A stretch of DNA of 59,030 nt from assembly GCA_002453155.1 (NCBI GenBank), contig DKGG01000010.1, positions 1-59,030 of the forward strand, given 5' to 3'. How positions within the stretch are numbered: position 1 is the first letter of the stretch; the number at the start of each line of letters is the position of its first letter. Position numbers and translations under genes: made by a program. Source of the DNA: Bdellovibrionaceae bacterium UBA6776 (GTDB lineage Bacteria; Bdellovibrionota; Bdellovibrionia; Bdellovibrionales; UBA1609). Positions 42,970 through 52,847 of the stretch are shown here, piece after piece. The notes under the pieces are model-generated. The model saw nothing but the letters and a program-made list of their open reading frames with translations, had not been told where the DNA came from and made no database searches.

Positions 42970-43806
42970 TTATTTTACGCCGACGACGTAGGCGACCCAG
43001 GCGCCGCAGTCTTCTGCTGTGGTGACGCGGGTGAACTCGCCATTTCCTTCGCCTTTTTTGTCCGTTCCTTCCCAGTAAACGTAGGCGTCTTTAAAGCCGG
43101 CCTCTAACATCAGACTTTTCAATTCAGGAATGGTCCACATGCGCCAGTCATAGGTAAACGCCTCTTTGCGCTTCTTCTCGCCTTTGCGCTTAAAATGAAT
43201 GTGAAACAAAGCTTCGTTGGTCACAGGGTCAAATTTGTCCTGGTCCCAAAAGTAAGAAAAATCATCAAAGACCTTTTCCTCTTCGTTGGGCTCCATACAA
43301 AGTGGACCGCCAAAACAATCCACCATAAAAATGCCATCTTCCTTTAAATCTTGATGGGCTCTTTTAAAATAACTTCGAAGCATCAACCTTGTTTTAAAAA
43401 GATAGTACGAAAAATTCACAGCAACGATGATGTCCATTGGATCGGTTTCCACACTCATCACATTTTCTTCGTAAATTTTAATGCGCTTCTTCTCCGCTGC
43501 AGAAAGCTGCGCATAGTGACAGTTCATCCCGTAGGCCAAGGGCTCTGGATCCAAATCAACTCCAACTCCAACATTTTTGGAATTCATTTTGATCCATTCA
43601 CAGGTGATTCCAAAAGTCCCGCAAAAATCTTCTCGAAGAGAGTGAGCTCTCTTTCCGCGGATCTCTTTGTAGGTTTTGTCGAAAAACTCAACGTCTGCCT
43701 CAGGAGCTTGAACTGATTTCATGTACAAATCGTACTTGTCAAAAGGCTCCAAGGCTTTTTTGATTTTTTTTGACCCTTTGGCTTTCTTATTTTTCTTCTT
43801 GGACAT
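42970..43806 (-). CDS. SAM-dependent methyltransferase (class I fold)
   Basis: 278 residues. The start is Lys-rich (about 1-18). Class I methyltransferase features: SLREDFCGTFGITCEWIK, VGVGVDLDPEPLAYGM, and a DIIVAVNFSYYLFKTR stretch at motif IV. The substrate is unknown. Its start overlaps the E1 beta stop by one base, suggesting co-expression with the dehydrogenase. Confidence 0.82.
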   Translation of the reverse strand: MSKKKNKKAKGSKKIKKALEPFDKYDLYMKSVQAPEADVEFFDKTYKEIRGKRAHSLREDFCGTFGITCEWIKMNSKNVGVGVDLDPEPLAYGMNCHYAQLSAAEKKRIKIYEENVMSVETDPMDIIVAVNFSYYLFKTRLMLRSYFKRAHQDLKEDGIFMVDCFGGPLCMEPNEEEKVFDDFSYFWDQDKFDPVTNEALFHIHFKRKGEKKRKEAFTYDWRMWTIPELKSLMLEAGFKDAYVYWEGTDKKGEGNGEFTRVTTAEDCGAWVAYVVGVK

Positions 43807-44861
43807 TAAGGCCTCTCACTCAATAATTTTTTTGCACAATCACAGATGTCTTTCACTTGAGGAACCGAGGCATCTTCTAAATTGGGATGAAGGCCAATTC
43901 CTGGCAAATGCTTCCCTGCCAAAACTTCGGGCGCAGCATCCAATTGGTAGAACAACTCTTTGGTGGCTCTATAGCTCAAGTGCTCACCAAAATTGGTCAC
44001 TTCGGTGTCTTCGTTCACAAACAAAACTTTTCGTGTCTTCGTAACAGACTCTTTGATCAGCTCCCAGTCATAAGGATAAATCGAACGCAAATCGATCACT
44101 TCAACACTGTGACCTTCTTTCGCCAGTTCATCTGCGGCCTGGTTGCAAAACAAAACATCCCGACCGCAGGTCACAATCGTCAATTCCTCACCCTCTCGAG
44201 TGATTTTGCCTTTGCCAATGGGAATGCGATGTTCACCAATTTTCGGCCACTTTGGTTTCCACTTAGATCGATCCCCAATGGGAGCGTCAATCATGGCTTT
44301 CAAATCTTTTTCAGACTCTGGTTCTCCGGGAAGAAGCTCTTCGCCGCGCACGCGCATTAATGCTTTTGGCTTCAAAAACAAAACGGGGTTTTCATCTTCC
44401 AAGGCGGAAATCATCAACCCGTAAGCGTCTGCAGGTGTTGACGGCATCACCACTTTCCATCCCGGAAGGCGAGACGCCCAAGAGTCGAAACTGTGACTGT
44501 GATAAACAGATCCTCGAATTCCTGCGCCCACGGGAGTCATCAACACAAAGGGAACAGAGTAATTTCCGTTGCTCACCCAATGAGTATTGCCCGCCATTTT
44601 TAAAAGATCGATGGTGTTAAAAATGTAATCGCAAAATTGAATTTCAGCGACACACTTTTCTCCTGCCATGGCAATGCCCATGGCCATTCCAATGATTCCA
44701 CGCTCATCCAAAGGAGTGTTCCAAGTGGTTTTCAAACCTTGAGTGGCCGTAAAGACACCTCCTAAAGGTGCACCCACATCCTGACCGAAAATATCTTGAA
44801 CCCCTAAATTTTCTTCGCCGTAATGAAGAGCCATGCGAATGGCTTGTGCCATGTTTGCCAT
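43806..44861 (-). CDS. 2-oxoacid dehydrogenase E1 beta subunit
   Basis: 351 residues from the ATG at 44861, with GGAGGAAG upstream. Transketolase-type pyrimidine-binding domain: QDVGAPLGGVFTATQGL, GMAMGIAMAGEKCVAEIQF, IFNTIDLLK; C-terminal domain GEELTIVTCGRDVLFC and VEVIDLRSIYPYDWE. It acts with E1 alpha on pyruvate or branched-chain oxoacids. No E2 or E3 gene is in the window. Confidence 0.9.
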   Translation of the reverse strand: MANMAQAIRMALHYGEENLGVQDIFGQDVGAPLGGVFTATQGLKTTWNTPLDERGIIGMAMGIAMAGEKCVAEIQFCDYIFNTIDLLKMAGNTHWVSNGNYSVPFVLMTPVGAGIRGSVYHSHSFDSWASRLPGWKVVMPSTPADAYGLMISALEDENPVLFLKPKALMRVRGEELLPGEPESEKDLKAMIDAPIGDRSKWKPKWPKIGEHRIPIGKGKITREGEELTIVTCGRDVLFCNQAADELAKEGHSVEVIDLRSIYPYDWELIKESVTKTRKVLFVNEDTEVTNFGEHLSYRATKELFYQLDAAPEVLAGKHLPGIGLHPNLEDASVPQVKDICDCAKKLLSERP

Positions 44862-45985
44862 TAAAACTTCCTCCAATCGCCGTTTTCACCATTGGTGTAG
44901 TAGTGATCCCAAACGCTCTCCGCAGAGGGAACCGGCTCGTCTTTAACCTGTTCACTGGTCAATCGAGCTTCTTCTTCAAAATTCTTCCACATCTCTTTGA
45001 CGTCCTGAGATTTAAGGACTCCGGCTTTCAACAGGCGCTCTTCAAACTGACGAACAGAATCCACTTCATCCACAAGATTTGCGCCCGACGCGGACGAGTG
45101 CCCATAAAGGCGAGACACCTGAGCTTCTAAAAGAACAGGCTTTCTTTCTTTGCGAATGTAATTCATTTCTTCTGACAACTTGACGTAGCTTTCTACAGGA
45201 TCATTGCCGTTGATCACACAGGTTCGAATTCCAAAGGCCTTGCCTCGGTCCGAAACATTGGCCTCGCCATGTTGGGTGTCGTAGCTGGTTGAAATTCCCC
45301 AACGGTTGTTTTGAACAGTAATCAACATCGGAAGTTCCTCTTTGGGACGAGAGGCCCAAATCAAACTGCTGGCAAAATCGCCTTCTGCAGAACCGGCATC
45401 TCCGCCGGTGACAATGGTCAAACTTTTAGAGCTTCGACGTTTTTGAACTCGAGCCGTTCCCAAAGCCATAATGTATTGAACTTCAATGGGGGAACTTACG
45501 GGCACAACATTCCATTCTGGAAAACAGTAGTGGTTTGAAAAATTGCGACCACCGGTGCATCGATCCGTTGCTCGGTTCATGATCAAGCGAATGGAATCGA
45601 TCATGGGCATTCCCATCGCAACCAATGTGGGAGTCCCGCGGTAATGAAGGTGAAGGTAATCGTGTTTGGGGCCATGACCTTTATCCACCAAAAGTCCCAA
45701 TGGAACTCCAAAGGCCTCTTCACCGGGAGCACCAATCCAAAAGAAAGCTCCACCCGCTTTATAAATCTTGATCAATCGCTCTTCCAGCACTCGCGACTTC
45801 ACCATCAGCTCGTGCATGTTCCGCAACTGATCCAAGGAGAGTCCACTGAAAGACTTGCCTCCAGAAGAGGTCTTTTTCCCAGAGGGCCGAACGACCTTTT
45901 TTGTCTTTGGCTTTTTTGATGGTGCTTTTTTTAAAGGCACTTTTTTCTTCCGGTTTTTAGAAGAAGAAACCTGAGTCCTCGCCAC
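44861..45985 (-). CDS. 2-oxoacid dehydrogenase E1 alpha subunit with Lys-rich N-terminal tail
   Basis: 374 residues. The stop overlaps the E1 beta start by one base. The thiamine-diphosphate motif runs from TGGDAGSAEGDFASSLIW to VQNNRWGIST, with YRGTPTLVAMGMP and LYGHSSASGA elsewhere. Residues 1-45 form an odd tail that is almost all Lys, Pro, Ser and Thr (KNRKKKVPLKKAP and on), unlike ordinary E1 alpha, which could bind nucleic acid or an acidic partner. The tail is read in frame from an ATG with GGAGGGCGTTTCGTGGCG-like sequence upstream, so it seems real. Confidence 0.88.
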   Translation of the reverse strand: MARTQVSSSKNRKKKVPLKKAPSKKPKTKKVVRPSGKKTSSGGKSFSGLSLDQLRNMHELMVKSRVLEERLIKIYKAGGAFFWIGAPGEEAFGVPLGLLVDKGHGPKHDYLHLHYRGTPTLVAMGMPMIDSIRLIMNRATDRCTGGRNFSNHYCFPEWNVVPVSSPIEVQYIMALGTARVQKRRSSKSLTIVTGGDAGSAEGDFASSLIWASRPKEELPMLITVQNNRWGISTSYDTQHGEANVSDRGKAFGIRTCVINGNDPVESYVKLSEEMNYIRKERKPVLLEAQVSRLYGHSSASGANLVDEVDSVRQFEERLLKAGVLKSQDVKEMWKNFEEEARLTSEQVKDEPVPSAESVWDHYYTNGENGDWRKF

Positions 45986-46017
45986 GAAACGCCCTCCTTT
46001 GAAGTCCCGAAAATAGA

Positions 46018-46043
46018 AAAGAGCCCTATGAAAAGGGCTCTTT
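46018..46043 (-). terminator. Intrinsic terminator of the tail-specific protease gene
   Basis: A perfect 10-bp stem (46018-46027 with 46034-46043) with a six-base loop; on the minus strand it ends in TTT, then CTATTTT. It lies about 30 bases past the protease stop and before the E1 alpha start. Confidence 0.75.
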
Positions 46044-46072
46044 AATGAGGTACCTGAGGATGGCTGTTCTGT

Positions 46073-48208
46073 CTAGTTGGTTTCAGCCGCCTTGGTCTTT
46101 GAATCTCCGCTCTGAGCGCCTAGTCGAAGCTCAGGACGGTCTGTCATCGCCGAAAGATCGGCAGCGATGTTGATGGCCTCTTGGACATCTCCACGCTCCA
46201 AATACTTCTTCTGACGCTCTTCACGAGAAAGAGTGCGTCCTTCGTCTTCCTCAAGAGGAGACTCGTCATCGCCTTCTGCAGTTTTGGGGTCGACCTTCGC
46301 AGTCTTGTCCCCTTTGCCCTTCTTGTCTTCAAGAAGCTCGCCTGCTGTGATGGTTTTCTTACGGGAATCAATTTTGGCGATGTCTTTTTTGACCTTCTTA
46401 AAGGCGTCGCTGCTGGCAATGCGCGATTGAGAAAGCTTATCCAACTTTTTGATGATCGATGGATTCACTTGGTCCCAATGGCCTTCTCCTGAAGTTACAT
46501 ATGCTGACTTCGAAGTGAATGAAGGAATGGACTTAGGTGGCAAGGAATAATCCAAAGTCTTCTCGCCAATTTCATCAATGGAAAGCGCTGAAGGAAATGT
46601 AATGTCGGACTTCACACCACGGTGCTGAGTGGAATTTCCGCCCGCGGTAAAAAACATTCCAACCGTTGTCTTGATCGCTCCAAGTCCGGCGGGCAAATAC
46701 TCGACGGATTGAACAGTTCCCTTACCAAAAGTGTGATCACCACCCACGATCACTGCACGGTGATAATCCTGAAGAGTTCCAGAAACAATTTCAGAAGCAC
46801 TGGCACTGACTCGGCTGACCAACACCACTAAAGGACCACTCCAGTTCACATCTGGATCGGTGTCTCTCAAAACTTCATACTCCGCTTTAGATCCCGCAGG
46901 CACACGAGAACTTTGCTTCACCACATTTCCAGTCTTGAAGAAAAATCCAGCAATGTCCACAGCGTCACGCAAGCTTCCACCACCGTTGGTGGAAAGATCC
47001 AAAACGACGGCATCGGCTTTTTCTTTGTTGATGTCTGCCAAAATTTTTCTCATGTCGGCAGCGGCAGAACGGCCTTTTTGGCTGCGGCTGTCCGAGTAAA
47101 ATGAAGGAAGATTCAAAAGAGCAATTTTCTTTTTAACCTTTTCGCCTTTTTTTTGAGTGTTTTCCATTTCTCGGTCGATGTAAGTCACAGAAGCAGCTTC
47201 ATCTTCCAACTTGATCTTGTCTCTAACCAAGGTCACAGTGAACCGATCCGCACCATCGTTCTTTTTTCGCAAAATTTGTAAGGTCACGGAAGAACCTTTA
47301 GGTCCACGAATCAATCGCACCACATCTCGAAGATCCATCTCGATCACATTTTGAAAGTTGGGATCTTTTCCCTGAGCCACACCGATGATTTTGTCTTTCG
47401 GCTTGAGCTTTCCTGACGACTGAGCAGAACCTCCAGAAACTAACTGTTCAATCACTGTAAAGCCATCTTGCGAAGAAAGAGTGGCTCCAATTCCCTCAAG
47501 AGACAAACGCATTTGAATTTCGAAATCTTCCAAATCATCCGCTGACAAATAAGAGGTGTGAGGATCCAAAGATTTTGCAAATGCATCCACATACAAAGAG
47601 TAAAGATCTTCGCGGCTTTGATCTTTCACTCGGCGAAGGGCTCTTTCGTAGTTTCGAATGATGTGTTGTTTTGCTTCGTCCAATTTCATGTCAGTCGCCA
47701 AATAACTGGCCACTTGATAGTTCATGTAATTTTCATGGTATTTATTGGCTTCTGCCACACTGGATGGACGAGGGCGATTTTTAGGATCCCGGTAAATCTT
47801 TGCTTTGGGATTAAATTTAAACTTGGAACCTAAAAATTTCTTTGCGTACTCGACTCGCTCTTCCACACGCTTCACAAAAAGGTCATTGGTTTCCTGAATG
47901 GGTTTGCACTCTTTCTTTTTCAGCTTCCCGTAAATTCCAGGCATGATTTTAGATTTGATTTTTGAAATGTCTGTTTTCAAAAAGTAAAGTTTGCTTCCGT
48001 CCAAGTGATCAATAAATTGATCCACAGTTCGCGCCTCAAGATTCTTGGTGCTTTTTGCAAAATTCACATGTCGCTCAAAGTACTTCATCTGAATGGGATA
48101 AAGATGGACACAATCTAAATCCAATTTCTGCATGCTCTTAAACTGTCCATAGGAAATCACGGAAGTTAAGGACATCACTCCGACGAACAGCACCATCCAC
48201 TTTTTCAT
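46073..48208 (-). CDS. prc: Tail-specific (C-terminal processing) S41 protease
   Basis: 711 residues. A signal-like start (MKKWMVLFVGVMSLTSV, ending ISYGQ), an N-terminal helical domain (HVNFAKSTKNLEARTVDQF), a PDZ domain (about 225-310, RLSLEGIGATLSSQDGFTVI) and the S41 protease with SRVSASASEIVSGTLQDYH (Ser) and HTFGKGTVQS (Lys dyad). A DUF3340-like C-terminal domain and an acidic-basic tail follow. Like Prc/Tsp, it processes periplasmic proteins. Length and order match the long Prc form. Confidence 0.93.
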   Translation of the reverse strand: MKKWMVLFVGVMSLTSVISYGQFKSMQKLDLDCVHLYPIQMKYFERHVNFAKSTKNLEARTVDQFIDHLDGSKLYFLKTDISKIKSKIMPGIYGKLKKKECKPIQETNDLFVKRVEERVEYAKKFLGSKFKFNPKAKIYRDPKNRPRPSSVAEANKYHENYMNYQVASYLATDMKLDEAKQHIIRNYERALRRVKDQSREDLYSLYVDAFAKSLDPHTSYLSADDLEDFEIQMRLSLEGIGATLSSQDGFTVIEQLVSGGSAQSSGKLKPKDKIIGVAQGKDPNFQNVIEMDLRDVVRLIRGPKGSSVTLQILRKKNDGADRFTVTLVRDKIKLEDEAASVTYIDREMENTQKKGEKVKKKIALLNLPSFYSDSRSQKGRSAAADMRKILADINKEKADAVVLDLSTNGGGSLRDAVDIAGFFFKTGNVVKQSSRVPAGSKAEYEVLRDTDPDVNWSGPLVVLVSRVSASASEIVSGTLQDYHRAVIVGGDHTFGKGTVQSVEYLPAGLGAIKTTVGMFFTAGGNSTQHRGVKSDITFPSALSIDEIGEKTLDYSLPPKSIPSFTSKSAYVTSGEGHWDQVNPSIIKKLDKLSQSRIASSDAFKKVKKDIAKIDSRKKTITAGELLEDKKGKGDKTAKVDPKTAEGDDESPLEEDEGRTLSREERQKKYLERGDVQEAINIAADLSAMTDRPELRLGAQSGDSKTKAAETN

Positions 48209-48351
48209 GAAACACCCTTTGCTGGTTAAAATTTGTATACCTCTCAGAAGTCTGATCGGGATTTGCAGAACTTTTCAAAAGAGAAAAAGCCCAACAAATC
48301 ATTTTAACTCTCTCAAATTATTTCGCAAATCCAGGGTCTTGCAACTGAGCG

Positions 48352-49245
48352 TTAAAAAAGACTCAACTGCTGAAAAGGTATGTTTTGCTTTTTCTCAAAA
48401 CCATCGTAGCGCACTTCTCGCTTTTCAAAATGGTCTGAGTGGGTCTCGATGACAAAAAAAGACATCTGAGGATAGTCCTGTTTTAATTTCACCATCTCTT
48501 CATGAATCCACTGAATGTTTTTCGGATCATCATCAGACATCCCAAATCGGTGATAGGGACTGTAGCCGTAAACCTCAATGGCTTTCTCTACGGACTTTCG
48601 TAGAGCATGGCGCTTGAGCAACGGAATGTTTCCATACAAAGAGGTTCCACCCAAATCTTCAAGAGCCACGGGGTGACTGACCGGATAGATGCTCAAATAA
48701 TTTGGCAATTTCGAAAGAAAGCCCCGCTCGTACAACAAACGAATTCCTTCTTTCATGGTCTCGGGATGATGCCCTCGAGCCGTGATCAAAGACAAAGGTC
48801 GCTGGTTGTGAACCGCGTGAAAAAAACAATTCCACGAGGGGCCCTTCCAATTCAGATCCGGATGCCCCAAAGCTTCGGAAAGGTCCCGCACAAAATTTTG
48901 TCTTTCACCAAATATTTTTCGCAATCTAGAAATGTTTTTGTCGCGAAAATTTCGAAAAGTTCCAGCAACCGGATCATGGTCGAGGCGAAAATCTTTAAGC
49001 GGGCCAGACTTTCCAATGCCCATGCTGTTCATTGCAAACTCTTGGCTGGTCAGAGCCAGTTCTTCCCCGGTGGACTTGTGAAACACATAAGTTGGAGTGG
49101 AAAGAAAAGCGATGTTGTCATCAAAATCAAAAAAGTAAAAGCTGCGGCCACCTTTGTGAAAATGACGGTCTGGCTCCACCGGGCGATGGAGCGAAAGCTC
49201 CATCTGGCCCTTGGCGATCCTGGATTTTAGGACTCGGCGAATCAT
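48352..49245 (-). CDS. HAD-superfamily-like hydrolase of unknown substrate
   Basis: 297 residues from the ATG at 49245; an ATG at 49203 is an alternative. HAD motifs: FYFFDFDDNIAFLS (motif I, DxD), LSLITARGHHPET (motif II, Thr), a Lys in LLKRHALRKSV, and FGMSDDDPKNIQ (motif IV). Motif spacing is longer than usual because of an inserted helical segment. It looks catalytically complete. Substrate unknown. Confidence 0.75.
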   Translation of the reverse strand: MIRRVLKSRIAKGQMELSLHRPVEPDRHFHKGGRSFYFFDFDDNIAFLSTPTYVFHKSTGEELALTSQEFAMNSMGIGKSGPLKDFRLDHDPVAGTFRNFRDKNISRLRKIFGERQNFVRDLSEALGHPDLNWKGPSWNCFFHAVHNQRPLSLITARGHHPETMKEGIRLLYERGFLSKLPNYLSIYPVSHPVALEDLGGTSLYGNIPLLKRHALRKSVEKAIEVYGYSPYHRFGMSDDDPKNIQWIHEEMVKLKQDYPQMSFFVIETHSDHFEKREVRYDGFEKKQNIPFQQLSLF

Positions 49246-49292
49246 GCCTCGAAACTCATCAATTTTGGCGGTCTTGTCCAGTAAAGAATCGG

Positions 49293-51965
49293 TTATTTTG
49301 AGCCGGCTTTCCGACGAATCACCTTTTTTGTGACCGTTTTCTTTGAGGCCGGCTTTTTCGCCGCTGTTTTCTTCTTGGCGGCAGTTTTCTTTCCGGAGGC
49401 CTTCTTCTTGGATGCGGTTTTCTTCTTGCCGCCCGTCTTCAAGCGATCCTTTAAAAGCTCCAAAGCCTGTTCAACAGTCACACCTTTGGGCTCTTGGTCC
49501 TCTGGAAGCGAAACATTGGTCTTACCGCATTTGATATAAGGCCCGTATTTCCCTGTCAAAACTTGGATGGGATCGCCCGTTTCAGGGTGATCTCCCAATT
49601 CCTTCAAAGGCGCGGCCCGACCACGACCCTTTTTAGGCTGAGCCAAAAGCTCAAGAGCACGGCTCAAATCCACATCAAAAATATTGTCGGTTTTCGGGAT
49701 CGAACGAAAATCACCATCATGAACCACATAAGGACCAAATCGGCCCAAACCTTTTTTGATCACTTTTCCTGTGTCAGGGTGATCTCCCAAAGTTTTTGGA
49801 AGCTCCAAAAGCTTTAAAGCCATATCCATAGTCACGGCTTCCGGTTCCACCCCTGCCGGCAAGGCCATGCGCTTGGGTTTTTCATCTTCGTGTTCACCCA
49901 ATTGCACATAGGGTCCGTAACGGCCAGTTAAAACATAAACAGGAAGACCCGTTTCAGGATCTTTTCCAAGGGCATCCGCTCCATTGATTTTTTGATCGAT
50001 CAACTTGTTGGCAATTTCCGCCGTCAAATCTCCAGGCAATTGGTGTTCCGGAATGGAGGCACACACCTCTTCACCCTTTTCCTTGCGACAAACGTAAGCT
50101 CCATATCGACCAATTCGAAAGCTCAACCCCTCAAGTCCATCTAAGGTAATTGCACGAGATTCATCTGCATCAATTTTATCTTCTTGGGCCTCAACCTGAT
50201 TTTTTAAACCTTCGTCTCCAAAATAAAGTTGCGCCAAGTATTTGTTCGAATCCAAATCTCCATCGGCGATGTCATCCAGACGCTTTTCCATTTGTGAGGT
50301 GAAATTCAAATCCACGTAGTCCGGCAAATACTTCTTCAAAAGTTTTGAAACCACAAGTGCTGTAAAGGTTGGCGCCAATGCATTTCCCACTTTACGCACA
50401 TATCCGCGATCGATGATGGTTCCAATAATAGAGGCGTAAGTGGAAGGACGGCCAATGCCCTCTCTTTCCATGGTTTGAACCAAACTGGCTTCCGTGTAAC
50501 GGGCTGGAGGCTTGGTTTCATGTTGCAAAGGTTTAATGCTTTCGTTGGTGACTGAGTCTCCAACTTTCAATGGTGGAAGATGGATTTCCTTTTCCTCCGC
50601 CAAAGCCTCATCATCAAAACCTTCCACGTAAACTTTCAAAAATCCGGGAAAAGTAATGGTCATTCCGGATGCAGAAAACACGGCATTCCCCACATCAAAC
50701 TTCACACTGACTTTCTTTTGTTCCGCATTCACCATTTGCGAAGCCACGGTGCGCTTCCAAATCAATTCGTAAAGGCGAAACATATCGCCCTTCAATCCAG
50801 TTTCCTCAGGAAGAACCATTTGGCTTCCAGCAGGTCGAATCGCTTCGTGGGCCTCTTGAGCGCCCTTCACTTTTTTCTTCGTGTAAAGCCGAGGCTGATC
50901 AGGAAGATAGTCTTTGCCAAACAATTGCTTGATCGCTGCTCTTGCCCCATCAATGGCTTGCTGAGAAAGGTTTGTAGAGTCCGTTCTCATATAAGTGATG
51001 TGCCCATTTTCATAAAGCTTCTGAGCGACTTGCATGGTTTCACGAGAACTCATGCCCAGTTTTCGGTTGGCTTCCTGTTGCAAAGTGGAAGTGATAAAAG
51101 GAGGAGCCGGTTTTCGCGAAACTGGTTTTTCCTCAACCTCTTTGACCTTCCAACTTTGACCTTCCAGTTTTCCTTTCCAGGCACTGGCCAAATCTGCCGT
51201 CAAATGAATGTGGTCGGCCTTGCGGTTGTCTAAAAGTTTGCCGGTCTCCGCTTCGAAATCTTTTCCGGAAGCAACACGCTTACCATCCAAGGAGTAAGCT
51301 CGTGCTTCGAAAGCAGTTCCGTCTTTTTTATTCTTTGCGACCAAACTCCAATATTCCGCTTTATGAAATCGCAAGCGCTCGTGCTCACGCTCTGCAATCA
51401 AACGGACCGCAACCGATTGAACGCGACCTGCAGACAATCCATAAGTGACCTTTTTCCATAGCAACGGAGAAATGGTGTAACCCACCAAACGGTCTAAAAT
51501 ACGGCGAGCTTCTTGGGCTCGAACCAAGTTTTCATCGATGTCTCTAAAATTATGAATCGCATCCTGAATGGCTTCCTTAGTGATCTCGTGAAACACCATT
51601 CTTTTTAAAGGAACTTTTGGCTTTAAGGCCTCCACCAAGTGCCAACTGATCGATTCCCCTTCGCGGTCTTCGTCCGTCGCGAGAATCAATTCATCAGCGT
51701 CTGCCAATTTTGTTTTGAGTTCTTTGACCACCTTGGTTTTGTTCTTTGGAACACAGTAAATGGGGTCAAAATTGTCTTCCACATTCACGCCAAGTTTGGA
51801 CCAGGCCTCTTTTTTATATTTCTCAGGGATGTCCTTTGCGGACTGGGGCAAATCCCGAATGTGGCCCATACAGGACTCCACAATATAGTTCTTCCCTAAA
51901 AACTTCCGAATGGTTTTGGCTTTGGTGGGGGACTCAACGATAACGAGCTTTTTTTGATCAGACAT
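49293..51965 (-). CDS. topA: DNA topoisomerase I
   Basis: 890 residues. It relaxes negative supercoils by single-strand passage. Landmarks: the Toprim start LVIVESPTKAKTIRKFLG, ATDEDREGESISWHL, GYTISPLLWKKV, and YMRTDSTNLSQQA with the active-site Tyr. The C-terminal region carries repeated topoisomerase-type segments (GRYGPYVQLGE, GRFGPYVVHDG, GKYGPYIKCGK) and ends in a Lys/Ala-rich tail of about 40 residues (SKKKASGKKTAAKKKTAAK). Confidence 0.95.
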   Translation of the reverse strand: MSDQKKLVIVESPTKAKTIRKFLGKNYIVESCMGHIRDLPQSAKDIPEKYKKEAWSKLGVNVEDNFDPIYCVPKNKTKVVKELKTKLADADELILATDEDREGESISWHLVEALKPKVPLKRMVFHEITKEAIQDAIHNFRDIDENLVRAQEARRILDRLVGYTISPLLWKKVTYGLSAGRVQSVAVRLIAEREHERLRFHKAEYWSLVAKNKKDGTAFEARAYSLDGKRVASGKDFEAETGKLLDNRKADHIHLTADLASAWKGKLEGQSWKVKEVEEKPVSRKPAPPFITSTLQQEANRKLGMSSRETMQVAQKLYENGHITYMRTDSTNLSQQAIDGARAAIKQLFGKDYLPDQPRLYTKKKVKGAQEAHEAIRPAGSQMVLPEETGLKGDMFRLYELIWKRTVASQMVNAEQKKVSVKFDVGNAVFSASGMTITFPGFLKVYVEGFDDEALAEEKEIHLPPLKVGDSVTNESIKPLQHETKPPARYTEASLVQTMEREGIGRPSTYASIIGTIIDRGYVRKVGNALAPTFTALVVSKLLKKYLPDYVDLNFTSQMEKRLDDIADGDLDSNKYLAQLYFGDEGLKNQVEAQEDKIDADESRAITLDGLEGLSFRIGRYGAYVCRKEKGEEVCASIPEHQLPGDLTAEIANKLIDQKINGADALGKDPETGLPVYVLTGRYGPYVQLGEHEDEKPKRMALPAGVEPEAVTMDMALKLLELPKTLGDHPDTGKVIKKGLGRFGPYVVHDGDFRSIPKTDNIFDVDLSRALELLAQPKKGRGRAAPLKELGDHPETGDPIQVLTGKYGPYIKCGKTNVSLPEDQEPKGVTVEQALELLKDRLKTGGKKKTASKKKASGKKTAAKKKTAAKKPASKKTVTKKVIRRKAGSK

Positions 51966-51999
51966 ATGAATAAAAATTGGACGCCTTGTTCACATCTTT

Positions 52000-52015
52000 C
52001 AATAAAATTTTATTG
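52000..52015. promoter_or_regulatory. 16-bp perfect AT-rich palindrome between divergent topA and HAD gene
   Basis: CAATAAAATTTTATTG is its own complement. It lies about 35 bases from each start codon, directly before a TTGACT box at 52013-52018 on the plus strand. It could be a protein-binding site or simply the shared AT-rich promoter core. Confidence 0.3.
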
Positions 52016-52052
52016 ACTCATTGCTTCTATGTTTAGAGATTAAACTTAAATC

Positions 52053-52847
52053 ATGAATCCAATCTCATCACTTTCTCTCTCTGAAATCCGCTACATCTTC
52101 ACCGATGTTGATGGCACTTTAACTACGCGCGACAAAATTTCAGCCATCACCTACCAAAGTCTGTGGAATCTTCAATCTGCTGGTTTTCACATCATTCCCG
52201 TCACCGGCCGACCCGCGGGTTGGTGCGAACTGATTGCACGGCAATGGCCCGTTCACGGCGTGATTGGTGAAAATGGAGCCTTTTACTTTCGCCATCATCA
52301 AAACTCTATGAAGCGCCACTTTTACGCATCCAAAGTGGAACGTCAGAAATATTCTGAACAGTTGAATCAGATTGAAAAGGAAGTACTGCAAAAAGTGCCG
52401 CGATCTCAAGTGGCCTCGGATCAATTTTCCAGGCTTTTTGATTTGGCCATCGATTTCGCTGAGGACGTGAAGCCACCTCTTCCTGAAACTGAAATTCGAA
52501 AGATCGTAGAAATTTTTGAATCCCATGGAGCCACTTGCAAAGTCAGTCACATTCATGTGAACGGATGGTTTGGATCTCAAGAAAAAGGAACCGCCTGTTT
52601 TGATTATGCGAAACGAGAATTGAACTTAAATTCTGCAGAAGAAATTCAGTCTCAATGCCTTTATGTGGGAGATTCTCCCAATGACGAACCTTTGTTTGAA
52701 CGTTTTCAACAAAGTGTGGGAGTGGCCAACGTTCTTGAATACCAAAGCTTTATGAAAAGCCTTCCCAAGTACATCACGCCTTCAAAAGAAGGCGATGGCT
52801 TTGTGGAACTCGCCCAACATTTGTTGACGAGTTCCAAATCCTCTTAA
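52053..52847 (+). CDS. HAD-IIB hydrolase
   Basis: 264 residues. Motif I reads FTDVDGTLTTRDK, motif II PVTGRPAGW, a C2-type cap occupies about 90-190, motif III contains a Lys in FGSQEKGTACF, and motif IV is LYVGDSPNDEPLFE. This is the sucrose-phosphatase/Cof/mannosyl-phosphatase type, probably acting on a sugar phosphate. The stop overlaps the convergent tex stop by four bases. Confidence 0.85.
   Translation: MNPISSLSLSEIRYIFTDVDGTLTTRDKISAITYQSLWNLQSAGFHIIPVTGRPAGWCELIARQWPVHGVIGENGAFYFRHHQNSMKRHFYASKVERQKYSEQLNQIEKEVLQKVPRSQVASDQFSRLFDLAIDFAEDVKPPLPETEIRKIVEIFESHGATCKVSHIHVNGWFGSQEKGTACFDYAKRELNLNSAEEIQSQCLYVGDSPNDEPLFERFQQSVGVANVLEYQSFMKSLPKYITPSKEGDGFVELAQHLLTSSKSS

Noticed and set aside
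52013..52040. Plus-strand promoter TTGACT for the HAD-IIB gene
   Set aside because: No acceptable -10 box at 16-18 bases.
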